From Varroa destructor (lineage: Eukaryota; Arthropoda; Arachnida; Mesostigmata; Varroidae), in contig NW_019211456.1 in assembly GCF_002443255.2 (NCBI RefSeq), positions 29,571,341 through 29,635,340 on the forward strand: a stretch of 64,000 nt of DNA. The letters run 5' to 3'. The position numbers and the translations under genes are program-made. This document shows, piece by piece, positions 25,953 through 35,484 of this stretch (position 1 is the first letter of the stretch; each line of letters starts with the position of its first letter). The notes under the pieces were generated by a model. That model had not been told where the DNA came from. It was given only the letters and a program-made list of their open reading frames with translations, and ran no database searches.

Positions 25953-25973
25953 CTGCTGCTGCTGCTGCTGCTG
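25953..25973 (+). repeat. (CTG)7 microsatellite
   Basis: Seven uninterrupted CTG units; they explain the glutamine or alanine runs in the minus-strand frames crossing this site. Confidence 0.95.
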
Positions 25974-27690
25974 GGGCCGATCCTGCCAAGCGAACATAGG
26001 GATGGATGGACAACATTCCATCCATAATTATCATTTGAGAATTGTTAGAGAAGATACTTCGACCCGTCGATTTCTGTGTCTGTTTTTCTATTTCTAACCA
26101 TGTTAGCGTTTTGTGATGGTTTCGAATTTTTTTCTCAAAGCGGCTCGCCCTTCGATCCGCATCCCTCACCAGCGGGTTGCTCCTTATAAAGAGCTTTCCT
26201 GTGTTCGTGTCTTCATCTTGATCCTGTTATTCAGCTACTGCTACGTTTTGCATTTACTGCTTAGTTCGCCCATCGCCAGTCGTTCCGACACTCGCTGCCA
26301 TCGATGAGTCTGCAGTTCTGTCTGTTTGTCCCCGCGCTGTCATTCGTCGGATTCGAATTGTGCTCATGCCCCCGTACGCTCCGCAGCATGGCCAAATCAC
26401 CACAGAGCCGTGTATCAGGGTGACATACCGACTTAAACCATCCCGTCGCGGCACTCTTTACAATTCCACAGCCAATTCGCTTACGGACAATAATGTTGAT
26501 GGATCGAACGGTGCCTGAAATGCAGTTATAGCTATTTTTATCCGGCCAGAACATAATATGTAGGTGAAAACAGCCATCACACGACGATTTATAGGACAGA
26601 CCGTTTATTTGTACCATTTTCAATGGGAGTATTCGGTTGGCGACAAGTCTTCTGTCTTCCGTTTGACCATTTAGGGGCTATGTATTGCTTCTCCGTTGTA
26701 TAACGACTATGTAGTTGATTACAATATCACCGTGACGAATACAGATATGGATCCTTCAAACCTAGGGCTGATTTCTCAGCGATATTCAAACAGCGCAGCG
26801 AGCATTCTTGAGTTCAGTAAGGTTAAGATTATTTTCTTTATTCCGTCATTGACAGAACCCGCTCCGATCATGAAACAATGGCGGGCTGCTGTCCTATGTA
26901 GATTTCTCTGTATCTGTACATACTTGTACCTCTTTGCATTACTCATTCACGTAAGCAATGTCGCTTTCTAGCCAATAGGGCCTCCCGCAGCTCCGCTACC
27001 CTGACGCATTTATAAATTTGGAAAGCCCGAACAGTTGGGGGTCTGTGTAATCGAGTCGATCGGCAACACTGCGAATCAACCAACTACCCCCCGGTATTCA
27101 GAAATCTTCAAATAAATGTAATACGCGTTCGCATGCATTCCTGGATCGTATGCATGAACATTATCATGACATATATGATCTCTACATATAGAAAGAACAA
27201 CATTTTGCTTGAAGAGACAGCACTCTAGTTCACCAGAATGAAAAAATATCATTCGTGTACCTTTTACAGACACAATACCTTTTTTAATGACCAATTATAG
27301 TTAATGTAGTATGACCAGAATTACTAGGATAAGTATGCATGACGTGTATTGGTTGCCCTTATTTTCTTCTTTTACACACACATTAGGTGCTCACACATCT
27401 GCAAATATGTACTCTACAACCTGGAATATTTATTGTCGAACTCACCCGAGGGTTTGAGTAGACCCCAGTAAAAACTTGTTTGTTTCCGCCACCGATTAAC
27501 CCCGCCTTTTAGCATGCGCTTATTTATTGCCGTCATCGCCATCTTTTGTTAGATCGCATCATTTCACCAGTCATACCCCCGATTTAAGTATCATCCCCAC
27601 ATCCTCTCCCTTTCAATCGTTTCTTCCCTCGGTGCTTTCTTGTTAACCGTTTCTCCCTAGTTCCAACAAGTTTTATCATTCCATCTAACG

Positions 27691-27713
27691 CTCTGCTCTG
27701 CTCTGCTCTGCTC
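27691..27713 (+). repeat. (CTCTG)4 pentanucleotide repeat
   Basis: Four perfect CTCTG units plus CTC, inside a pyrimidine-rich stretch. Confidence 0.95.
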
Positions 27714-28655
27714 ACGGCGAGAAATGGGGCCAATAACAAACAATCTATAATAATCATATGAAGGCATTCGTTATTATTGCTGTTATCGACGCAAAATGAT
27801 TTTGTCGGAAGATGTTTACGATGACAGCTTGCTTCATTGCTTCAAAATACTGGCGATGCGTGCGGTGACACCAAGACGGTTACAAAGGACTGGGAACAGA
27901 TGAGATGGCACCAATGGCCCTTTTAGATTGATCTTTGTCCACTGGCTAGAGATGTTGACCTTTTATCTCACGACGAGGCGATTTCATGCAGTTATCCGTA
28001 TCGCCTCACGTGCCAATAGGAAAAAGTCCAGACTCCCTAGTTTTCTAACCCTTACGTCTTGACGAGATTAGCCGGGGGACAGAGGGGAATACTAAATGTA
28101 AATGAAACATTAAGTTTTCATCACTCGTTTACTCGTAATTATATATTACTAAGTCGGTACGATCCATTATAAGGCAACTAATGGTGAATGCTTATATGGA
28201 TATATTTAAACTTTGCTAATACGAAGCAAGCGTTATACCCCGGGTAACATGGCTATTAGGCCTAGATCAATGGGCTGATACCCACGTAGCCCGTAGACCC
28301 ATCCTCGGATGCTTCTCACAGCCGAAAGCAAGCTATAGAGCGCAGATATAAGTACAAATGAGAATCACTTGAACCACTGAACAGAAGGGCGGAGCAATTA
28401 TTAATTTATTCGTTTTCAATTGTGCACCAATACACACTCACAGGAACCTCGATTGCTGCTTGAATAGCATTAGCAGCACAGTGGCGAAAGCAGTTAAGTT
28501 AAGTTTCGGTGATTTAACCACCAATCTGATCAATGCGAAGCTAAACTGTGAGTCAGTTTTTAGGGTTTACTTTTTTGTCGTTGAGCGAAATATCTGGACG
28601 AAATTGTTGGGAAGGACCTCCGCCGAAGTGGCGGCTTTAGCGGCGTCGTGTAGTG

Positions 28656-28876
28656 ATGGCGCTGCTGCTAGTGGTGGCGGCAGGAATGCGTACTTCGAGC
28701 AGGACTTGCTGGGTGACTAAGGTAAGTAGCGTCAATGGTGCTGATGGCTGTTATGGCCATGGTAGAAAGGGGCTGACCGAACGCTGCTGGCCCTCGTGTG
28801 TTGTGCCTCGGAGTTGAAAAGCGACTACATTTGTCGCTCTGTGGGTAACCGGCCTCCTGCCAGTGAGGACTTGTAG
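28656..28876 (+). CDS. Candidate two-exon gene for a 42-residue secreted peptide
   Basis: Exon 1 (28656-28721) begins at an ATG with G at -3 and +4 and encodes 22 residues starting MALLLVVAAGM, a short signal-peptide-like stretch. It ends exactly at AAG|GTAAGT, a textbook donor. A 92-base intron (28722-28813) ends in a T/G/C-rich tract and GAG. Exon 2 (28814-28876) stays in phase and encodes 20 residues including SDYICRSVGNRPPASEDL before TAG. Two cysteines (one per exon) would allow one disulphide. An in-frame stop lies just upstream of the ATG at 28638. What I see is start, donor, phase and signal-like N terminus; the function (peptide hormone or defence peptide) is only a guess. The hydrophobic core is short for a signal peptide and the acceptor is not CAG, which lowers confidence. 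Confidence 0.2.
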
Positions 28877-28879
28877 GGA

Positions 28880-29730
28880 CCAACCCGAGTAGCGCACGAT
28901 GTCAGAGAGAGGGAGAGCGAGCGACAGATACAGAGAGATAGAGAAGGACAACCAATATGGCCAAAAGACCCGGTGCTCCCTCTACTCATGGGGTTCGGGG
29001 AGATCGGAAGCGCCCTCTGCCCGAATTACTAGTGGTGCCTGTTTCTCTATCTACTTGGTCTCATTCGCCATTGTTGCCTCTACGCATTCTGCCTTCCATG
29101 CCGCCTGTCATGTGTACGATAGTGAATCTTTGCGCCTGAATATCTGTGTGCGCGCATATGAATGTATCTGTGGGTAGAACTTGGGGTACCATCGCCGCCG
29201 TTGGCGATGTCTGTGTTGTTACCGGCGGCGCCATCCTATACTTTGCACCCCTCGCCGATATAAAAAGAAATACAGCTGCAGTGATGGTGGCATTTCAGAA
29301 CATACTGACTGGCTGAGACAGGCAATTCACCGGCCATCTAGGGACGTTACAGCAGTTCGATGCAGGGTAGATGCGCGTAGAAACAGCAGCTGCCATAGCG
29401 GCTACGACGCCACTTCCCAAAGAGTTTGTTTCGGTACTTTATTTAATAATAAAAAAAAAGGCAGTCGATAATTTACTGGAAGTAGTAGAGCAGAAATCCA
29501 GCAAGGCTTAATCAGCGATTTCCCGTACATGTACACGAATGAGACTTACGTTTGTCTTCAGGATGGGGTGTAATATATATATATAGGTGACTCAACCGAT
29601 ATGTACATAACAGTATCATAGAACTTGCCAAATTAAGGTCTTACAAAAAATGAAATGTGTAAAATGGTAGGTAAATTCAATAGTGGCTTGAATCAACGGG
29701 CACAGACTAATCATGATTAACTTATTAGTT
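28880..29730. other. No supportable gene
   Basis: A purine-rich GA stretch lies at 28904-28947. An ATG at 28899 opens a 92-codon frame and an ATG at 28957 in ACCAATATGG context opens a 60-codon frame; they overlap in different frames and neither has a recognisable domain. A short (TA)n lies at about 29573-29586. Confidence 0.45.
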
Positions 29731-29816
29731 AAAGAATACACGTAGTATTTATCTACACGCAACTTATTAGTAAGAACTTATTAGTTGCGTGTAGATAAAT
29801 ACTACGTGTATTCTTT
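29731..29816. repeat. Perfect 34-bp inverted repeat with 18-base loop
   Basis: The arms 29731-29764 and 29783-29816 are exact reverse complements; the loop is 29765-29782. The 10-base word AACTTATTAG occurs just before the left arm (29719-29728), across the end of the left arm (29761-29770) and before the right arm (29775-29784). Transcribed from either strand, the 86-base unit would fold into a hairpin of the size of a microRNA precursor, but its perfect pairing is unlike most microRNA precursors. No target-site duplication is visible outside the arms. Likely origins are an inverted duplication by template switching, a tiny foldback element, or a hairpin small-RNA source. Confidence 0.9.
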
Positions 29817-29819
29817 GTC

Positions 29820-31950
29820 ATACATTGTATGTTAGTCCAAACATATTTACTACTATCCTAAGCTTCCACAAAAACTATTCGGGTCATAGTAGCAAATGTG
29901 GGCCTCTATTTAGGTGACCTTCTCAGCAGTATCTTAGGTTGCCGTCGTTGTTGTTCCTCTAGCTTAATTCTTGTCGTTTGCTTTGTTATTGCGCTTGCGA
30001 GTTGTCATGTTGAATCCAGGAGATTAAGGCTGTCGGTGAAGACGATAACGATAGTAATTCTTGAGGAGGTTGTAATGCCAGCGATAACTTGAGCTGAGGG
30101 TAAGCAAAGCGATCAATCAGCAATGCTTTCTTTTTGAGGCAGGCCTCATATTGTCTAGGACGCCCCGAAGTTTCGTAGCACAGTATTAAGACGGTGTATA
30201 TATATGTATATTACTTCTTCTATGACTATTAGGCGATTCCACTATTCTAGATTGCAGGCGATATAGACGAAAGCCTACGACAAAAATAAATACTTCACAC
30301 CGACCTATTTTTCTGGCGGGAGTTTTCATTTCATATCTTCTTCATTAGATTGACTTCCTCAATAGCAACAGAGGCAGCGGACCGTGAACGTCCAAGAAAC
30401 CTACTCTGTTTGCTAGTTCGGTTCTTAACGCCATATTTTTTATTCATAGCTCGGATCCAGCAAAGCAAGTTCCGGGTTCGTGCTTCTATTCTTGTTGTGG
30501 TTAAGATTTTTTATCGATAGGTTTGGCTGATGCTAATGATGAGAACCATCAAAAGGGTTTTGCAACGATAAAAAAAAAATACTCGTGACCTATAATCCTC
30601 AAGCATCATAAACAATACTTAGGTTCGTTGTGGGCATTTATTATAATTAGGCAGATAGCTTAATGCCAATATATACGCTTCTAATACATAACACTTGCCT
30701 ATCATGGTTAAATGGGCAAGGCATGATTTCGTAATGGATACCTATCCATTTAGAGTGAGTAGAACCTATCTGAATATGCCTAGTTGCTGTTGTAACGCCG
30801 TTCGAGGTACAGTCTTTTTCGTATATTTGAAATGTTCCTTTATGATTGCCGTCTTGCCGGACCTCGCTCACTGAAGCAATATGACACATGACCACTGCTA
30901 CCTGTTATCTTATGTTAGTATATATGTTTTTCTACTCTATTGCTTCGCAACGGCTATCGCTTTTGTGTACGCCCGCTAAGTTGTCGTACGACTGCAAAAC
31001 GCAACGCCACATCAATATATGAAGATTAGCGACCCGTTCAATCATTCGTCCGCTTAGCTAATTTAAAATATCGGCGGAGCCTATTCCAGAGTAACAGGTC
31101 ACGATCTCCACCTACCTTAATCGTTGGTTCGCTCTTCAGCATCTCATCAATCCATCCTAGCCACTCCAGCTGGGCCGCATTGGGCGATTTCCGCTGCTGC
31201 TGCTGCTGCTGACAATGGTGTGTCGATGTATGATTTTTTCGCTCACTGGGTTGCGGCGAATCGAAGTACGACGCGGGCAACAGCAACGACAGCGGTTCTG
31301 GCTGCAGTGCAATGGTACGGTAACTCTATTATATCGTAGATGCTGGGATACATAGTGCTGACGATGATGACAACAACAACAACACACTGTTGGCTTTAGC
31401 AGGTAATCTTGGTTAAAATCGTCGAGCGTAAATGACCACGATTAGTAACTGCGTGTTATGTTGGGGTTGATCAGGCTCTTCAGGCTGACTGCCTATGAGC
31501 GCTAGCTATACTGCTGCGTATCAACACTCGCAGCGAGCAAAAGCTTATTCACGGGCAACCGTTGCTCTAGAACCACAGCTGTCATCGGGAATATGGACCT
31601 ATATATACAATACGCTTTATAGGCAATAAGAACTCGTGCGTTTTGCGGACACGACTTAAAATGACATGTTCTCGCTAGTAGCCGAGGCAGTAATGCAAGA
31701 AATACTGTCGATGAACGTCTTTTTGGTCATCGGAGACGTGCCGATCACGGAACGAAGCAGCCTCTTAAAGTCGTAAAAGAGAGAGTCTTTAAAAACTTGA
31801 AACGAGAGGCGTTCGCAGAAACGAGACGGCCAGCGCCAACCGAATATAATTATGTACAGGCCAAGAAAGATGAAGGTGCGCGCAGTTTCTTTTGCCTGCA
31901 CACGTGATGTCTTCGAATAGAAGCATGTATTTACCCCTTTTTGCAGATTC
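29820..31950. other. No supportable gene
   Basis: Mixed AT-leaning DNA. A frame at 29898-30092 starts with GTG and encodes a hydrophobic patch but has no ATG. GCT units at 31193-31211 and CAA units at 31371-31383 explain alanine- and glutamine-rich frames around 31040-31390. Confidence 0.5.
31193..31211 (+). repeat. (GCT)6 microsatellite
   Basis: Six GCT units plus one base; gives glutamine in the minus frame and alanine or leucine in plus frames. Confidence 0.9.
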
Positions 31951-31956
31951 GCTTAC

Positions 31957-32019
31957 CTGTGAAGATATTGATATTTAACATAGCTCTGGGCTCTATGTTG
32001 TGAAATTTTTCCATATCCG
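31957..32019 (-). CDS. Weak candidate internal exon, 63 bases
   Basis: On the minus strand an acceptor-like CGTATCTTCAG precedes 32019, and CACAG|GTAAGC, a strong donor, follows 31957. The enclosed 63 bases are open in two frames; one reads DMEKFHNIEPRAMLNINIFT. No neighbouring exon was found, and splice-bounded open stretches of this size are expected by chance, so this is only a pointer. Confidence 0.1.
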
Positions 32020-32241
32020 CTGAAGATACGTGTGCATCTCAAATCGTACTATGTGACCTTAGAGTCTTCGGTACCCTGAAAAGTCTCAGCCGTTGCCAAT
32101 ACAGAACCAGTGTGCTCTTATAGTTATAGTTTAGTGAAGCTAGCGAAATATGAGTTTTTGGTGGTAGCCAGAAACCAAAATGGCTTTCAAGAGAATAAAC
32201 GTTTCGTTTCCTCAATATTTAAGCTATTATTTTCTTTATAG

Positions 32242-32297
32242 AAATATGAAAACATATAAGAATTACCTCGCAATGGGCAATTGGCCTCTTAACTTAG
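32242..32297 (+). CDS. Weak candidate internal exon, 56 bases
   Basis: A good acceptor (pyrimidine tract ATTATTTTCTTTATAG) ends at 32241 and TTAG|GTGAGT, a strong donor, follows 32297. Only one of three frames is open (reads NMKTYKNYLAMGNWPLNL). No partner exons identified. Confidence 0.1.
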
Positions 32298-32299
32298 GT

Positions 32300-33290
32300 G
32301 AGTTACCTCCTTTCAAATATGCTACAGACTAGTAGCACGATTCCAGGAATTACTAAGCGTTCCTTGTCATAACCGTCCCTGGATATTCGAGCTCTTCGAT
32401 TTGTTTAATGGTATTTATAGGCCTAGTAAGTAAGCTGTCACTAACTGACAATTACATGGGTCTCTCTTATCCAGTGTTAACAATAGGTTTGTTAGCTTTA
32501 ACAGGGAAATTCACCTCTTGAAATGTATCCTTCATCAAGCTATATTTTTATGTCCCTCTCAATAAGTCATGAACTCTCAGCAAGGCTCCGTAAGAACCCA
32601 CCGTTTTTAACATACAGAACTCATCGGCATTCTTTTCCTCGTGTCTTCATCACCAAGGATTGACAAACATTATACAAAAATGCGATTTGTATGTTGAAAT
32701 ATTTGTTTATAATTATACGGACAGCGAAGAAAAAAAGGCAATGCAAGTTGATAGTCTTAAAGCAGACGCTGAAAGCGAAAGCTGTCCATGGTCTTTCTGT
32801 AGGTTGGTGGCGTGGCGTGGCGTGGCGCGGGTGCAAGGCTCATCCTGCAGCGAGTTGTTAGCAGTTAACAATAGACGCCGACAGCGAAGCGCGGGATGAC
32901 AGCGCAGTTGGAGCCGACAGCATTTCCTTGTCAACAGGGTAGATAAGTGAAGACGCTGGTGAAGAACATGGAGAAGGAAGAAAGATCCCCCCCCCCGGGC
33001 CGTTACCACAGGCAGGACGGAGCGTTTGGTTGATTCAGGGATCATCGATCGGCCTGCCCTTTTCTTAGTCGTCTTAGCGAGTCGGAGTGGCCTGCGAGTC
33101 CCAGTCGAGAAGTTAGGTTGCCGCAGAGGCGATGCAAAAGAAAAAAAGAGGTCAGGCAACCTTCTACCACTTCTTTCGGGGTGAAAGCGCGAAGCATCGA
33201 CGAGATTCGGATGTGAGCAACAGAGAGAGGGCCAGAGAAAGATAGACGGCGATGAAGGCAGATTGAGGGAGTCAGGGAGTGATGTTCGGG
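32300..33290. other. No supportable gene
   Basis: 32300-32700 is AT-leaning and featureless. From 32760 the sequence becomes GC-richer with a TGGCG repeat, a run of ten C at 32987-32996 and purine-rich DNA. The 148-codon minus frame at 32713-33159 has no recognisable motif. Confidence 0.5.
32808..32827 (+). repeat. (TGGCG)4 pentanucleotide repeat
   Basis: Four perfect TGGCG units in tandem. Confidence 0.95.
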
Positions 33291-33291
33291 A

Positions 33292-34107
33292 CTAGTCGAA
33301 GGCCGGGATCGTCGGCGGGATGACGCAGGGGGCTGCCAGTGAGATATAGATCTGCAATGGAATTAGATCGTCAAGGGATGGTTCGCTCCCACCGACTCTG
33401 ATGCTGCCGACTTTGTCGTCGTCCTCCCACCCCCTTCCCATCTTCGGCGTCTGCACAGTGCCTCGTGCAGTGAACACTAGAGAAGGTGAAGAGAGGAGGT
33501 GCCTTAAGAGCACGGGTAGGGGGTAGCGATGCGGTGGGGCGACAGTTGAGTGCACGCAAAGGAAATAGTCTAGGTGGGGCAGAAAGAAAAGACGTAGCAT
33601 CCGAGAAGGAGGGAGAGGTGGATAGGAAAGAGATAAGAAGTCAAAACGAAAGAGAACGATAGGGATATGATGTGAGTGAGGAATAAGTCTGAAGAAGCAC
33701 AGAATAGGTAAACCACGTGAGGAGAGTTCAAGAATCTGAAGAGAAGAATCAATGTCAACCCTGCCCCTTATCGCATTCGATGGGAAGTGGGAGCGACTGC
33801 AGCGTCTGTTCAGTAACGATTGCGTTTTCTTGAATCGTTCAGGAATAGAAACGACAACAATAGCAAAGGCAACAACAGCAGTTGCAACAATAACAACTAG
33901 GAGGGACGAAAAGACGATGACTGCAATGACGTTGGCAGTACAACGAGGATTGGAAACTACGGCAGCGGCAGCAGCAAAAGCAGTGCTGCGAAGGAACGAG
34001 CCGCGAGAACTAAAAGTACAAAAGCAACAGAGATTGCACTTGGCGTTATTTTTCAATTTTTGTTTGATGCTGCCGCTGCGGGGACTAGAATCGCTAGCCA
34101 TGGTCAT
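33292..34107 (-). CDS. Longest ATG-initiated frame: 271-residue candidate single-pass membrane protein
   Basis: The minus-strand frame starts with ATG at 34107; the second ATG, two codons on, is in a perfect ACCATGG context and is the likelier start. Residues 1-23 are polar and basic. A cysteine cluster KCNLCCFC lies at 23-30, where palmitoylation would be plausible. An alanine run (residues 44-49) leads to a long V/I/A/L-rich membrane segment at about 58-88, then a basic SIPERFKK stop-transfer-like edge. The later part is proline/serine/leucine-rich and ends with an acidic patch (WEDDDK). Against coding: the membrane segment comes from GTT/GTC/GCT triplets, and downstream of about 33760 the plus strand is purine-rich, which removes stops from the minus strand by composition. 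An opposing 154-codon plus frame (33752-34216) also has an ATG. No family assigned and no internal consensus donor found. Confidence 0.28.
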   Translation of the reverse strand: MTMASDSSPRSGSIKQKLKNNAKCNLCCFCTFSSRGSFLRSTAFAAAAAVVSNPRCTANVIAVIVFSSLLVVIVATAVVAFAIVVVSIPERFKKTQSLLNRRCSRSHFPSNAIRGRVDIDSSLQILELSSRGLPILCFFRLIPHSHHIPIVLFRFDFLSLSYPPLPPSRMLRLFFLPHLDYFLCVHSTVAPPHRYPLPVLLRHLLSSPSLVFTARGTVQTPKMGRGWEDDDKVGSIRVGGSEPSLDDLIPLQIYISLAAPCVIPPTIPAFD

Positions 34108-34199
34108 CGCCGCGACAGCTACAGCATTGGACTATAAAGCTGCTAGGCAAAGTCACACAAGTCATGAAGCCGCCCTCAGTCTTCTGCTGTTTTATTTTT

Positions 34200-34249
34200 C
34201 AGCTGTTGTACCATAGTCAGCTGTTGTAGTTGGTGCTACTTTTCAGCTG
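34200..34249 (+). promoter_or_regulatory. Three CAGCTG E-boxes within 50 bp
   Basis: CAGCTG occurs at 34200-34205, 34218-34223 and 34244-34249, each followed by TTGTA or TTTTC. The first two lie in the repeated phrase TCAGCTGTTGTA. They sit about 90-140 bp upstream of the minus-strand ATG at 34107, so they could be basic-helix-loop-helix sites of that candidate promoter, or simply a degraded short repeat. Confidence 0.25.
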
Positions 34250-34449
34250 TTTTCTACAACTATCTCCTACTTTCGAAGAGTACCGGAGAACCGTCAGCAG
34301 CAGTAAACCTACACCTCTTACAAAGCTGAAAGAGGGTGTGGGCACAACACCAATTGCGGGCTGGGAACGGTGGCTTGGCTCTGTGTCGGGAGCAGTGGTT
34401 TTACTGTTAGATTCGATGAGACCCATCGCATCGTCTGTTTGCTGCCCTT

Positions 34450-35480
34450 AGTCGGTCAGGGCCGAAACGAGCCGTCGGGATGAGGAGGCCATCGTTCATA
34501 GCAGACAAGAACGATAAGGATGATGAAGACGACGAAAAACGTTTGTTGTAAGCAGATGGAACACAAAGGAAGGACGTACCTAGCAGGAAAAAGAAACGAA
34601 AAACAGGAGCCGGAGTAGTTGTAGCTGTTACTGCTGTTCTGCTACACTCAATGCCGCGACCAAAATCGCCCGCAGTCTCGTCGACGAAACGAACGGTCGA
34701 TAAACCAATCTCGGATTGACGTCTAGATGGTCTTGGCCATTCTCCCATTCTGCCAGTTCGGGAAGCCACACGCCACGAAAGGATGTGGCAGAGACTAAAA
34801 TGCTGAAGCAGTTTAAAGAGGTTCAGTAGCAAAGGAAATAGGCTACGGCAATATGGCCTTAAAGAGGCGCCGCCACTGTCACCCTCCTACATCGCAAAAC
34901 GAAGAAACACAAAATAGGAAGCTGCAACTTCTTCTCTGACTGGGCCTAACCCCGTTGTTCTAACTTGACAAAACATATTTTCATTAGTGCCACCATTGAC
35001 AGTTGCGGTACTCGCTACGGGGAAGGCGGCCCCAAGCCAGGATGTAGCGGGTTATGTTTTTTGACATTTGCTATCCTATCGCTTTTGCGGACAAAAACAC
35101 GTAAACGAGGAAAGTAAAATATTTTACAGCGAAATAGTTAAAATGACAGCCAGCAGTTGCGGAGCAGCAATCGGAGCAGATTTGGAAATCGGGTAAAGGC
35201 GATCGACCTGAACTTTGTCCTGATTTGCCTGTCGTCTACCCATTAGAGCCTAATGTGATCATTTTAAGGTGACTTGATATAAATGTTGCTTGTTTAAGAG
35301 TTGGTTGGTTCTGTCTCTATCAGATACGTTTAGACGTATTGCTGTGAACTCACGGCATTTACGAAATAGTACTCCTGGGTACCATATCCTGGCTGTTGTA
35401 GTATTTTACAGTTGTGTTTACAGTGCACCCTTTGATATTGCTTATCTTTTGCTTAACTCTTCCTCGTCGTCGATTCCCGT
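34450..35480. other. No supportable gene; one frame of interest on the minus strand
   Basis: A minus frame (34407-34832, 141 codons, no ATG at its opening) contains an internal ATG reading MGEWPRPSRRQSEIGLSTVR after an acceptor-like GGCAG, and a donor-like CTAG|GTACGT further on. Its phase does not join the neighbouring exon candidates, so I do not call it. Confidence 0.35.
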
Positions 35481-35484
35481 TAGC

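Larger units (their letters stand above)
25290..28600. other. No supportable gene; repeat-dotted DNA
   Basis: GCA/GTC triplets at 25290-25560 give overlapping frames on both strands. The 26254-26623 minus frame (120 codons) has no recognisable motif. 27570-27720 is strongly pyrimidine-rich on the plus strand. 27740-28440 is AT-leaning with nothing identifiable. Confidence 0.5.
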
